DNA of 64,000 nt, taken from assembly GCF_006496635.1 (NCBI RefSeq), contig NZ_CP022958.1, forward strand, positions 5,336,078 to 5,400,077, written 5' to 3'. The stretch's first letter is position 1. Each line of letters opens with the position of its first letter. Positions 27,042 to 35,282 of the stretch are shown here, piece by piece. This DNA comes from Azoarcus sp. DD4. GTDB taxonomy: Bacteria; Pseudomonadota; Gammaproteobacteria; Burkholderiales; Rhodocyclaceae. The notes under the pieces were generated by a model. It did not search any database, was not told where the DNA came from, and saw only the letters and a list, made by a program, of their open reading frames with translations. Made by a program: the position numbers and the translations under genes.

Positions 27042-27719
27042 ATGGCCCAGTCCAAATCCCATGCCCGCCTGTCCGAGACCGTCTACGAGCGGCTCAAGCA
27101 GGACATCTTCGATTTCCGCCTGTTACCGGGCGACCGCCTGACCGAGACGGAGCTTGCCGACAGCCTGCAGGTCAGTCGCACGCCGGTGCGTCAGGCCCTG
27201 TCCCGGCTCGAGCAGGAGGGTTACCTCAAGGTGGCCTTCCGCAACGGCTGGACGCTGTCGCCCTTCGACTTCGACCGCTTCGAGCAGCTCTACGACCTGC
27301 GCGTCGTGCTCGAACTCGCGGCGGTGGAGCAGATCTGCAGCGCCGCCGATGCGCCGGACCTGTCCGCGCTCGCTGCGATCTGGCTGGTGCCGCCGGAACA
27401 ACGCCTGACCGACGCGCGCACCGTGGCCGAGAACGACGAAGCCTTCCACCAGGAACTGGTGATCGCCACCGGCAATGCGGAAATGGCGCGGGTGCACCGC
27501 GACGTGTCGGAAAAGATCCGCATCATCCGCCGGCTGGATTTCACCAAGGGCGAACGCATCCAGGCCACCTACGACGAACACGCCCGCATCCTGCGCCTGC
27601 TGCAGGCGCGCGACGCCGTCGGCGCCGGCAAGCTGCTGCGCAGCCACATCGAAGCCAGCAAGACGGAAGTGCGCGGCATCACCCTGCACATGCTGCACAT
27701 GGCGCGCAACAAGCGCTGA
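27042..27719 (+). CDS. GntR-family regulator (FadR/FCD subfamily)
   Basis: A 225-aa repressor-type protein. The N-terminal winged HTH (about 10-75) contains LSETVYERLKQDIFDFRLLPGDRLTETELADSLQVSRTPVRQALSRLEQEGYLKV. The C-terminal all-helical FCD ligand-binding domain has metal-ligand candidates in ENDEAFHQELV, DEHARILRLL and LLRSHIEASK. It is convergent with the biuret operon across a shared terminator, and near-identical operator-like motifs lie at 26195 and 37107, so it is the best candidate for the operon's regulator. The ligand (possibly biuret, allophanate or a related ureide) is inferred only. Confidence 0.85.
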   Translation: MAQSKSHARLSETVYERLKQDIFDFRLLPGDRLTETELADSLQVSRTPVRQALSRLEQEGYLKVAFRNGWTLSPFDFDRFEQLYDLRVVLELAAVEQICSAADAPDLSALAAIWLVPPEQRLTDARTVAENDEAFHQELVIATGNAEMARVHRDVSEKIRIIRRLDFTKGERIQATYDEHARILRLLQARDAVGAGKLLRSHIEASKTEVRGITLHMLHMARNKR

Positions 27720-27746
27720 AACGCCGTCCGGCGGCGGCCTTGTACG

Positions 27747-27775
27747 AAAAAGGCGCGGTCCCCCGCGCCTTTTTT
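27747..27775. terminator. Bidirectional intrinsic terminator between gntR and the Tsx-like gene
   Basis: An 8-bp stem AGGCGCGG / CCGCGCCT (27751-27758, 27763-27770) with loop TCCC is flanked by AAAAA on the left and TTTTTT on the right. It can therefore end both the rightward gntR transcript and the leftward catabolic operon. Confidence 0.88.
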
Positions 27776-27810
27776 GCTGTCCGGTGGCCCGCGCCGCCGG
27801 CAACGCCGCA

Positions 27811-28677
27811 TCAGAAGTGGTATTCCGCGCGGATCATCGGCGTCTTGGCAAAAGCGCCGTCACCGGCCGGACCGGTGTGGTCGTTGCCGAACTTGTTGCG
27901 CCAGTACTGGTATTCCAGGCCGACCTTGAAGGTGTTCTTGGGACCGCCGACGGCATGGCTGAGGTCGTACATGACCTGCATGTCGATGTTGGTCTCGGGC
28001 TTGGTGTTGCCGCCGAACTCGTCCTTGCCCTTGTAGGCGATGAAGTTGGCGAAGCCCTCGAAGGACAGCGGCACCGGACCGATGCTGAACGGAATGCCCC
28101 AGGCCAGGTTGAGCATGGGATGCGGGTCGTAGTGGTAACGGTCGGGATGGCCCTTGGGCGCATTGCTTTCCCACAGCATCAGCAGGCTGACGTTGAGGAA
28201 GCCGGGCACGTCCAGCATGAAGGTCGGGCCGAACACCCACATCCGCTTTTTCGACTCGTAGCCGTCGCCCGACTTGGTATTGAAGTCGAAACCCAGCGTG
28301 ACGCCGGTGCCGCGCACCGGGCCGTAGGCGAACGCGCTGCTGCCGGTGATCTTGCCCAGGTCCAGGGTGTGGCGGTAGAGCACATAGACTTCCTGTGCGC
28401 TCTCGTCGCGGTTGGGCACGCCGTTGGTAGTCGGGGAATCCTTGCTGTCGGAGAACAGGAAATCCACGTTGAGGAAGTTGGTGCCGTACTTGTAGCCGCT
28501 GGCATGGGTGAAGTTGAGGATGTGCTTGCTGATGTCCTCGTCGTTGTACGGCTCGGCGAAGGTTTCGCCGTAGCGCCAGCCGATCGAGGTGTCGCTCCAC
28601 TCCGCCGCCGCTGCCGGCGTGGCGATGGCGGCGATGGCGGCGCACAGCGCGGCGTGCTTCAAGGCCTTCCCTTTCAT
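27811..28677 (-). CDS. Tsx/OmpK-like outer-membrane channel
   Basis: A 288-aa beta-barrel protein with a signal peptide (residues 1-25, MKGKALKHAALCAAIAAIATPAAAA). The mature start EWSDTSIGWRYGETFAEPYNDEDISKHILNFTHASGYKYGTNFLNVDFLFSDS matches the nucleoside-specific channel (Tsx/OmpK) family. It ends in AEYHF, the usual terminal Phe of outer-membrane proteins. ATG 28677 has AGGGGAAG upstream. As the last gene of the biuret operon it probably admits the operon's substrate, a urea-like or nucleoside-like compound. The specificity is inferred from context. Confidence 0.85.
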   Translation of the reverse strand: MKGKALKHAALCAAIAAIATPAAAAEWSDTSIGWRYGETFAEPYNDEDISKHILNFTHASGYKYGTNFLNVDFLFSDSKDSPTTNGVPNRDESAQEVYVLYRHTLDLGKITGSSAFAYGPVRGTGVTLGFDFNTKSGDGYESKKRMWVFGPTFMLDVPGFLNVSLLMLWESNAPKGHPDRYHYDPHPMLNLAWGIPFSIGPVPLSFEGFANFIAYKGKDEFGGNTKPETNIDMQVMYDLSHAVGGPKNTFKVGLEYQYWRNKFGNDHTGPAGDGAFAKTPMIRAEYHF

Positions 28678-28744
28678 GTTGCTTCCCCTTTCTCGTTGCA
28701 AAAACCTTTGGTGGCGACGCGCGAACGGGTCGCCGCGGGCCCGT

Positions 28745-29821
28745 TCAGCCCAGCATGCTCACATGCGCCGACACCACCCGCCAGCCTCGGGCGAAGCGCA
28801 CCCAGGTCTGGCTCTGGCGGCCGACCGGATCGCCGTCGCGCAGGAACTCGACGTCGGCGGTGGCGAAATCCTCGCCATAGGTGGTGATGACCCGCTTGCG
28901 CAGGCTGCGCGGCATGTTGGCCGGCGGTACGAAGGCGGCACGATACGCGCGGATGGCGTCGGCGCCGTAGAGGTTTTCGCCGATGCCGTAGCGCACCGTG
29001 AGCGGGCTGTTCCAGAACAGCTCGTCGAGCACGGCGACGTCGTTGCGGATCAGCGCCGCCTCGTAGCGCTCGAACACCGCGGTCAGTTCGGCGACCACGT
29101 GCGGCAGGTTGATCGCGGCGCCGCCGGCAGTGGTCCCGACGGTGACCTTGTTGCCGCCTCCCGCCAGCGCTGCCTGCAACACGGCCAGGGGCGCCGTCCA
29201 GCCGACGATGGCGCCCTGGGCACGGATCATCGCGAGCGTGGCGGCCTTGAATTCGGGGAAGTAGCTTTCGGTCGCGTCCTCCACCAGCAGGCAATCGTAG
29301 CCGCGGTCGTTGGCCTCGCGCATCGTGGTCTGCACGCAGACCTCGGTAGTGACGCCGGCGAAGATCAGGTGGGTGATGCCCCTCAGGCGCAGGATCTCGC
29401 CCAGCCCGGTGGCGTAGAACGCGCCCTTGCCCGGCTTGTCGATGACGATCTCGCCGGGACGCGGCGCCACCGCCGCCAGGATGTCGTTGCCCGCCTCGCC
29501 GGCGACGAGAATGCGCCCCATCGGCCCGCAATCGCCGATGCGCAGGCTGGCCGTGCCGCGCGCGCGCTTGGCCGGCGGGCAGTCGGACAGATCGGGCCGG
29601 TGCGCCTCGCGGGTGTGGATCACGGCGATGCTGCGGGCGCGGCACAGGTCGAGCAGCGCCGCCACCGTCGGCACGATGGCGGCCAGGCGCGAGACGTCGT
29701 TGCCCAGGCTTTCGCCGAAGCCGCCGGGCTCGATGAAGTCGCGCTGCATGTCGATGACGACGAGTGCGGTGGTAGCGGGATCGAAGACGAAATCGCCGGG
29801 TTGGGCGGGTACGCGGATCAT
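28745..29821 (-). CDS. Isochorismatase-family amidase fused to an AtzH/HpxZ-like (DUF3225) domain
   Basis: A 358-aa fusion. Residues 1-215 are a cysteine hydrolase with the full triad D24 (VVIDMQRDF), K129 (VIDKPGKGAFYAT) and C162 (GVTTEVCVQTTM), closely similar to the biuret hydrolase three genes upstream. Residues about 238-358 (NLPHVVAELTAVFERYEAALIRNDVAVLDELFWNSP...GENLYGADAIRAYRAAF) match the SnoaL-like AtzH/HpxZ family, usually a stand-alone protein. AtzH converts the intermediate of allophanate hydrolysis in cyanuric-acid pathways. ATG 29821 with GAGG upstream; a TTG at 29833 is possible. The ribosome site overlaps the ATPase stop. Confidence 0.82.
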   Translation of the reverse strand: MIRVPAQPGDFVFDPATTALVVIDMQRDFIEPGGFGESLGNDVSRLAAIVPTVAALLDLCRARSIAVIHTREAHRPDLSDCPPAKRARGTASLRIGDCGPMGRILVAGEAGNDILAAVAPRPGEIVIDKPGKGAFYATGLGEILRLRGITHLIFAGVTTEVCVQTTMREANDRGYDCLLVEDATESYFPEFKAATLAMIRAQGAIVGWTAPLAVLQAALAGGGNKVTVGTTAGGAAINLPHVVAELTAVFERYEAALIRNDVAVLDELFWNSPLTVRYGIGENLYGADAIRAYRAAFVPPANMPRSLRKRVITTYGEDFATADVEFLRDGDPVGRQSQTWVRFARGWRVVSAHVSMLG

Positions 29822-29829
29822 GGATGTCC

Positions 29830-31407
29830 TCAATGGTCGAAGCCGGCCATGTGCTGGCCGATGAGGCCAAGATCGGCCTCGCCGGCAGCGGCCTCATAGG
29901 CGATGCGGCCGCCCGACATCACCAGGATGCGGTCAGCCAGTTCGAGCAGTTCGTCGAGGTCCTCGCTCACCAGCAGGATGGCGGCGCCCTCGTCGCGCGC
30001 CTGCGCCAGACGCTGGTGGATGGCCTCCGTGGCGAGGAAGTCGAGACCGAACACCGGGTTGGCCACCAGCAGCAGGCGCACCGGCTGCGACAACTCGCGC
30101 GCCAGCACCGCGCGCTGCACGTTGCCGCCGGACAAGTTTTCGATGGCGGCAGCCGGCGTCGGCGGTCGCACGCCGAAGGCTTCGATCAGCCTGCGCGCCC
30201 GCTGGTCGAGCACCCCCTTCTTCAGGAAACGCAACGACAGCCAGCCGCCGGCATACGGTGCGAGGTCGAAGTCGCGCAGCGCCATGTTCTCGGCCACGCT
30301 CATCGCCGGCACGCAGGCATTGCGCAGCGGTTCCTCGGGCAGGCTGTAGACGCCGTGGCGGCGCATCTCGGGCCGCGTCGCGCGGTAGTCCTCGCCGCCT
30401 ACGCGAATGCGGCCGGCGCGGGGGCGGCGCTGGCCGAGCAGCACTTCCATCATCTCCTTCTGGCCATTGCCGGCCACCCCGGCGATACCGACGATCTCGC
30501 CCGCCCGCACCGACAGGTCCAGGCCCTGCACCGCAGGCGTGCCGCGGTCGTTGTCGGCGCACAGGCCTTCGATGCGCAGGCGCTCCTCCCCCGGCGCATG
30601 GACCTGGCCGGCGCTGCGCCGCGGCCTCACCGTCACCGACACGCTGCTGCCGACCATCATCTCCGCCATCTCGGCAGTGCCGAGTTCGCCCACCTTGCCG
30701 CTGCCGGCAAGCTTGCCGCGGCGCAGGATGGTGACCGCGTCGCCGTAGGCGGCGACCTCGCGGAACTTGTGGGTGATCATCATCACCGTCAGCCGGCCTT
30801 CGCGCGTCATGCCGTGCAGCATGCCGAGCACCTCGTCGGCCTCGCCCGGCGTCAGTACCGAGGTGGGCTCGTCGAGGATGAGCAGGCGCTGGCCGAGATA
30901 GAGCTGCTTGAGGATCTCCAGCTTCTGCTTTTCGCCGGCGGCAAGGTCGGCGACCCGCGCATCGAGATCGAGGCGGAAGGGCGTGCCGTCGAGGAAGGCC
31001 GCCAGCGCCGCGCGCTCCTTGCGCCAGTCGATGCGCAGCGGCAGATCGCCGCGCGCCAGCAGCAGGTTCTCGGCCACGCTCATGCCGGGCGCCAGCGTGA
31101 AATGCTGGTACACCATGCCGATGCGCAGGCGCTGGGCATCGCGCGGGCTGCGGATGGCCTGCTCGCGGCCGTCCACCAGGAAGCTGCCCTCTTCCGGCGG
31201 GTGGTAGCCCACCAGGCACTTCACCAGGGTGCTCTTGCCGGCGCCGTTCTCGCCGAGCAGGCAGTGGAAGCTGCCCGCCTCCACCTTCATCGACACGGTA
31301 TCGAGCGCGGTGAGTTCGCCGAAGCGCTTGGTCACGCGGTAGGCCTCGACCGCCGCCCCGCGCTCCAGGGCGACCGTCTGCAGGGCCGGCGGTTCGAGCA
31401 GGTTCAT
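29830..31407 (-). CDS. ABC transporter ATPase (double domain, BMP/sugar-nucleoside type)
   Basis: A 525-aa protein with two nucleotide-binding domains. The first is complete: Walker A GENGAGKST, signature LAAGEKQK, Walker B LLILDEPTSVL, switch His in ITHKF. The second has the degenerate Walker A typical of this class (GVAGNGQKE), signature LSGGNVQR and a divergent Walker B (LLLVANPVFGLD), and probably hydrolyses poorly. It energises the two permeases encoded upstream, with the BMP-type binding protein. It starts 4 bp after the biuret hydrolase stop. Confidence 0.92.
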   Translation of the reverse strand: MNLLEPPALQTVALERGAAVEAYRVTKRFGELTALDTVSMKVEAGSFHCLLGENGAGKSTLVKCLVGYHPPEEGSFLVDGREQAIRSPRDAQRLRIGMVYQHFTLAPGMSVAENLLLARGDLPLRIDWRKERAALAAFLDGTPFRLDLDARVADLAAGEKQKLEILKQLYLGQRLLILDEPTSVLTPGEADEVLGMLHGMTREGRLTVMMITHKFREVAAYGDAVTILRRGKLAGSGKVGELGTAEMAEMMVGSSVSVTVRPRRSAGQVHAPGEERLRIEGLCADNDRGTPAVQGLDLSVRAGEIVGIAGVAGNGQKEMMEVLLGQRRPRAGRIRVGGEDYRATRPEMRRHGVYSLPEEPLRNACVPAMSVAENMALRDFDLAPYAGGWLSLRFLKKGVLDQRARRLIEAFGVRPPTPAAAIENLSGGNVQRAVLARELSQPVRLLLVANPVFGLDFLATEAIHQRLAQARDEGAAILLVSEDLDELLELADRILVMSGGRIAYEAAAGEADLGLIGQHMAGFDH

Positions 31408-31411
31408 GGCC

Positions 31412-32095
31412 TCAGTCCAGCGCGGCCAGCAGGGTGGACGAATCGGCTACCGCGCCGAACACGCCGCCCTGCATCTTGATCATCTTGATCGCGGCGAGAT
31501 GGTTGCCGTGATCGGTAGCGCCGCAGCAGTCTTCCAGCAGCAGGCATTCGAAGCCCATGTCGTTGGCGTCGCGCATGGTGGTGTGCACGCAGACGTCGGT
31601 GGTGATGCCGGTCAGCACGATGTTGCGGATGCCGCGGGTGCGCAGGACCAGTTCCAGGTCGGTGGCGTAGAAGGAGCCCTTGCCCGGTTTGTCGATGACG
31701 ACCTCGCCCGCCAGCGGCGCCAGCTCGGGGATGATTTCCCAGCCCGGCTCGCCGCGCACCAGGATGCGGCCGCAGGGGCCGGGGTCGCCGATGCCGGCGC
31801 CGATGCGCTGCGAGCGCCAGCGCTTGTTGGCTGGCAGGTCGGCGAGATCGGGGCGGTGACCCTCGCGGGTGTGGATGATGAAGAAACCCTTGCGCCGCAT
31901 CGTCGCCAGCACCCGGCCGATGGGCTCGATCGGCGCACGGGTGAGCGACAGGTCGTAGCCCATCTTGTCCACATAGCCGCCGACGCCGCAGAAGTCGGTC
32001 TGCATGTCGATGATGACGAGCGCGGTGTTGGCCGGCGTGAGGTCGCCGTTCCAGGGCCAGGGATAGGGATCGGCGTCGAGGTGAAAGGCGGTCAT
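31412..32095 (-). CDS. biuH: Biuret amidohydrolase (BiuH-like)
   Basis: A 227-aa isochorismatase-family enzyme that hydrolyses biuret to allophanate and ammonia. The sequence follows the Rhizobium enzyme closely (DADPYPWPWNG, VIIDMQTDFCGVGGYVDKMGYDLSL, HTREGHRPDLADLPANKRWRS). The triad is D30, K136 and C169, equivalent to D36/K142/C175 of that enzyme. RutB (pyrimidine pathway) is the nearest alternative, but the match to BiuH-specific blocks and the allophanate hydrolase in the same operon favour biuret. It lies between permease and ATPase genes. Confidence 0.85.
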   Translation of the reverse strand: MTAFHLDADPYPWPWNGDLTPANTALVIIDMQTDFCGVGGYVDKMGYDLSLTRAPIEPIGRVLATMRRKGFFIIHTREGHRPDLADLPANKRWRSQRIGAGIGDPGPCGRILVRGEPGWEIIPELAPLAGEVVIDKPGKGSFYATDLELVLRTRGIRNIVLTGITTDVCVHTTMRDANDMGFECLLLEDCCGATDHGNHLAAIKMIKMQGGVFGAVADSSTLLAALD

Positions 32096-32113
32096 GTTCT
32101 GCGCTCCGGCGGG

Positions 32114-33049
32114 TCAGCGTTGGGTCAGGGACAATTCGCCGGGCGCGCCGGCCAGACTGCGGCCAGGCGCCCAGCTCGCCGCCATCAGCGCCAGGGTCAG
32201 CACGTAGGGGGCGGCGTTGAAGAGGTAGTAGCCGGCGGTCACGCCCTGCGACTGCAGGGCCGGGCCGAGCGCGCCGGCGGCGCCGAACAGCAGCGCGGCG
32301 AGCGCGCAGCGCAGCGGATCCCAGCGCGCGAAGATCACCAGCGCCACGGCCATCAGGCCCTGGCCGCTGGACAGGCCCTCGTTCCAGCTGCCGGGGTAGT
32401 GCAGCGACAGGAAGGCGCCGCCGATGCCGGCCAGAAAACCGCCGATGGCCGTCGCGCCCACGCGCATCGGCACCACCGCGTAACCGAGCGCCCGCGCCGC
32501 CGCGGCGTTGTCGCCCACCAGGCGCAGCGCCAGCCCCCAGCGGCTGTTGGAAAAGCCCCAGCGCAAGGCCAGCGCCAGCGCCAGGCCGAGCGGCAGCAGC
32601 ACGTTGATGCGCAGCGCCGACTGCACCTGGGCGTTGTCGCTCCAGGCACCCAGCTCCAGCGCCGGCAGCATCGGAGCCTGCGGCTGGATCAGCGGCTTGC
32701 CGAGGAAGAAGGCCAGCCCGGTGCCGAACAGCATCAGCGCAATGCCGACGGCGATGTCGTTCACCTTGCGCAGCGAACACAGCAGGCCGTGCAGCAGGCC
32801 CATCAACAGGCCGGACAGGCCGGCCGCCAGCACGCCCAGCCAGGGCGAACCGCTCAGCAGCGAGGCGCCGTAGCCGCACATCGCGCCCAGCACCAGGATC
32901 CCTTCCAGGCCGAGGTTGATGCGCCCCGATTTCTCGGTGATGCATTCGCCCAGGCTGACGAAGAGGAAGGGCGTGCTGACCCGCAGCGCGCCACCCAGCA
33001 AGGCCAGCAGCAGGCTGCCCAGCGCAAGACCGTCACCGGCTTCAGACAC
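32114..33049 (-). CDS. ABC transporter permease 2 (BMP type)
   Basis: A 311-aa polytopic membrane protein of the branched-chain/sugar-type permease family, with about 8-9 hydrophobic segments and the loop SLGECITEKSGRINLGLEGILVLGAMCGYGASLL typical of BMP-system permeases. GTG 33049 is chosen: AAAGGAGG lies 5 bp before it, one of the strongest ribosome sites in the window. It overlaps the preceding permease by 8 bp. An ATG further upstream would extend it implausibly into that gene. Confidence 0.88.
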   Translation of the reverse strand: MSEAGDGLALGSLLLALLGGALRVSTPFLFVSLGECITEKSGRINLGLEGILVLGAMCGYGASLLSGSPWLGVLAAGLSGLLMGLLHGLLCSLRKVNDIAVGIALMLFGTGLAFFLGKPLIQPQAPMLPALELGAWSDNAQVQSALRINVLLPLGLALALALRWGFSNSRWGLALRLVGDNAAAARALGYAVVPMRVGATAIGGFLAGIGGAFLSLHYPGSWNEGLSSGQGLMAVALVIFARWDPLRCALAALLFGAAGALGPALQSQGVTAGYYLFNAAPYVLTLALMAASWAPGRSLAGAPGELSLTQR

Positions 33050-34076
33050 GGCGGCCTCCTTTGCGATTGAGGGTTTCGAAGGCCAGCAGCGCGACGAAGA
33101 GCGCGCCCTGCAGCACCAGGGTGGCGGCGTCGGGCAGGTCGATGCGGCGCTGCAGCAGGCTGCCGGAAGCGCCGATGCCGCCCACCAGCAGCGCACAGGC
33201 GACGATGCCCAGCGGGTTGTGGCGGGCGGCGAAGGACACCAGGATGCCGGCGTAGCCGTAGCCGGCCAGCACCGCCGCATTGGCGCTGCCATGCACCGCC
33301 GCCACCTCCAGCATGCCGGCCAGCCCGGCCGCGCCGCCGCCAAGCAGGCAGGCGGCGAGGATCAGCCGGCCGACCGGCAGGCCGGCCATGGCCGCCGCGC
33401 GCGGGTTGCCGCCGACCACGCCGACGGCGAAGCCGAACACCGTGCGCCGGGTGAGACACCAGGCCAGCACGCAGCAGAGCACCCCCCAGGCCAGACCCCA
33501 ATGCACATCCAGGCCGGGCAGCGCGCCCAGCATCAGGCTGTCGGCCAGCGGCAGGGTGGAAGGTTTGTTGAGGCTGGCCGGATCGCGCAGCGCGCCTTCG
33601 ACCAGGAAATTGAAGACGGCGATGGCGATGTAGGCCAGCAGCAGGCTGGAGATCGTCTCGTTGATGCCGCGCGCGTGACGCAGCCAGGCCGACAGCGCGA
33701 TCCAGCCGCCGCCGACGGCGCAGGCCGCCAGCGCCATCGCCAGCTGCACCGCCGGCGCCGGCAGGCCGGACAGGGCCGGCGGCACCACCGCCGCGGCCAG
33801 CGCGCCGACCGCGAAGGCGCCCTCGCCGCCGATGATCACCAGCCCGGCCCGCGCCGGCAGCGCCACGCACAGCGCGGTGAGCATCAGCGGCGCTGCGCGC
33901 GACAGCGTGTTCTGCCAGGCGAAGACGGAACCGTAGGCGCCCTCCACCACCAGGCCGAGCGCCGCCAGCGCCGGATAGCCCTGCAACGCGAGGAAAAGCG
34001 CGAACATCGCCGCGGCGAAAGCGATCGCCGCGGTGACCGGGGCCACCGGCATGAAGAAGGCGCGAACGGCATGCAT
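33042..34076 (-). CDS. ABC transporter permease 1 (BMP type)
   Basis: A 344-aa polytopic membrane protein with about 9-10 hydrophobic segments. Conserved elements are ARAGLVIIGGEGAFAVGALAAAVVP and RGINETISSLLLAYIAIAVFNFLVEGALRDP, as in nucleoside/BMP-type permeases, followed by AVGVVGGNPRAAAMAGLPVGRLIL and YGYAGILVSFAARHNPLGIVACAL. It pairs with permease 2 and the double-domain ATPase. It starts 15 bp after the binding-protein gene ends. Confidence 0.9.
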   Translation of the reverse strand: MHAVRAFFMPVAPVTAAIAFAAAMFALFLALQGYPALAALGLVVEGAYGSVFAWQNTLSRAAPLMLTALCVALPARAGLVIIGGEGAFAVGALAAAVVPPALSGLPAPAVQLAMALAACAVGGGWIALSAWLRHARGINETISSLLLAYIAIAVFNFLVEGALRDPASLNKPSTLPLADSLMLGALPGLDVHWGLAWGVLCCVLAWCLTRRTVFGFAVGVVGGNPRAAAMAGLPVGRLILAACLLGGGAAGLAGMLEVAAVHGSANAAVLAGYGYAGILVSFAARHNPLGIVACALLVGGIGASGSLLQRRIDLPDAATLVLQGALFVALLAFETLNRKGGRRV

Positions 34077-34091
34077 GGTCGTATCCGGCGC

Positions 34092-35222
34092 TCAGACCTG
34101 GCCGATCACGCCGTCGACCAGGTAGTTCATGCTCTCCAGCAACGGATCCTGCTGACCCAGCGCCTTGCCCGCGGCCAGCACCGTCTTGCCGGAGTTGTCG
34201 AGCAGCGGGCCCTTGAAGATCACGAAGTCGCCCTTGAGCATCGCCGCCTTGACGCCATCCGCCTGCGCCCGCGCTGCCGCCGGCACCGCCGGACCGAAGG
34301 GCGACAGCTTGACGAAGCCGTCCTTGAGGCCGCCGCGCAGGAAATTCACCATGGGTTTGCCCTCGACCGCAGCCTTGACCAGCTGGGTGTAGGGTGTCTG
34401 CCAGTCCCACTCTGCACCGGTCAGGTAGCCCCTGGGCGCCAGCGCGGCCTGGCTGGCGTGGTAGCCGCAGCTGAACGCGCCACGCCGTTCGGCGGTCTCG
34501 ACGATCACCTTGGGGCTGTCCACATGACAGCTGAGCACGTCGACACCCTGGTCGATCAGGCTGTTCGCGGCTTCCGCCTCCTTCACCGGCAGCGACCAGT
34601 CGCCGGTGAACACCACCCGCAAGGTGGCCGTCGGATTGACGGAGCGCGCCCCCAGCAGGAAGGCGTTGATATTGCGCAGCACCTGCGGAATGGGCTTGGC
34701 GGCGATGAAGCCGAGCTTGCCGGTCTTGCTCGCCGAAGCGGCGGCGATACCGTCAAGGTACTGGCATTCGTCGATGTAACCGAAGAAGCTGCCGACGTTG
34801 GCCGGGTGCTTGCCGGCGGTCCACAACCCGCCGCAGTGGGCGAAGCGCACCTTGGGGTATTTCTCCGCCATCTTCAACACGTGCGGATCGAAGTAGCCGA
34901 AGGAAGTTGCGAAGATCAGCGTGGCGCCATCCTGCACGATCATCGCCTCCATCGTCTTCTGCACCGCGACCGTCTCCGGCACCTTTTCTTCCTCTATCAC
35001 CTTCACGCCGGGCAGCTTCTTGATGACCGCCGCAGCCTGGGCCTGCGCCTGGTTGTAGCCGAAGTCGTCGCGCGGGCCGACGTAGATCACGCCGACCACA
35101 AGCTTGTCGGCCGCCTGCGCGCTGCCGATGCCGAAGGGCAGACTGTGGGCGATCCCGGCTGCGGCACCGGCGCCGAGCACGCGGAGGACATCGCGACGGG
35201 TGGTCTGTCTGGACTGGCTCAT
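34092..35222 (-). CDS. BMP-family substrate-binding protein with Tat signal
   Basis: A 376-aa periplasmic binding protein of the BmpA/Med (purine/lipoprotein) family. The N-terminus has a twin-arginine signal (TTRRDVLRVLGAGAAAGIAHSLPFGIGSAQA), suggesting export of a folded protein. The mature part begins ADKLVVGVIYVGPRDDFGYNQAQAQA, and the family signature FATSFGYFDPHVLKMAEKYPKVRFAHCGG follows. It delivers ligand to the two permeases. The operon's enzymes suggest biuret or a related ureide as ligand, whereas characterised BMP proteins bind nucleosides; that is inference. Confidence 0.88.
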   Translation of the reverse strand: MSQSRQTTRRDVLRVLGAGAAAGIAHSLPFGIGSAQAADKLVVGVIYVGPRDDFGYNQAQAQAAAVIKKLPGVKVIEEEKVPETVAVQKTMEAMIVQDGATLIFATSFGYFDPHVLKMAEKYPKVRFAHCGGLWTAGKHPANVGSFFGYIDECQYLDGIAAASASKTGKLGFIAAKPIPQVLRNINAFLLGARSVNPTATLRVVFTGDWSLPVKEAEAANSLIDQGVDVLSCHVDSPKVIVETAERRGAFSCGYHASQAALAPRGYLTGAEWDWQTPYTQLVKAAVEGKPMVNFLRGGLKDGFVKLSPFGPAVPAAARAQADGVKAAMLKGDFVIFKGPLLDNSGKTVLAAGKALGQQDPLLESMNYLVDGVIGQV

Positions 35223-35282
35223 TTCCTTGCTCCCTCTCTGTTTGGTGAGAAATCGGTGGGGACTGCGTCCGCCGCCGGCTGA

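Noticed and set aside
31412..32095. RutB (uracil pathway) as identity of the isochorismatase-family enzyme
   Set aside because: No other rut genes are present; the sequence matches biuret hydrolase blocks and the operon encodes allophanate hydrolase.
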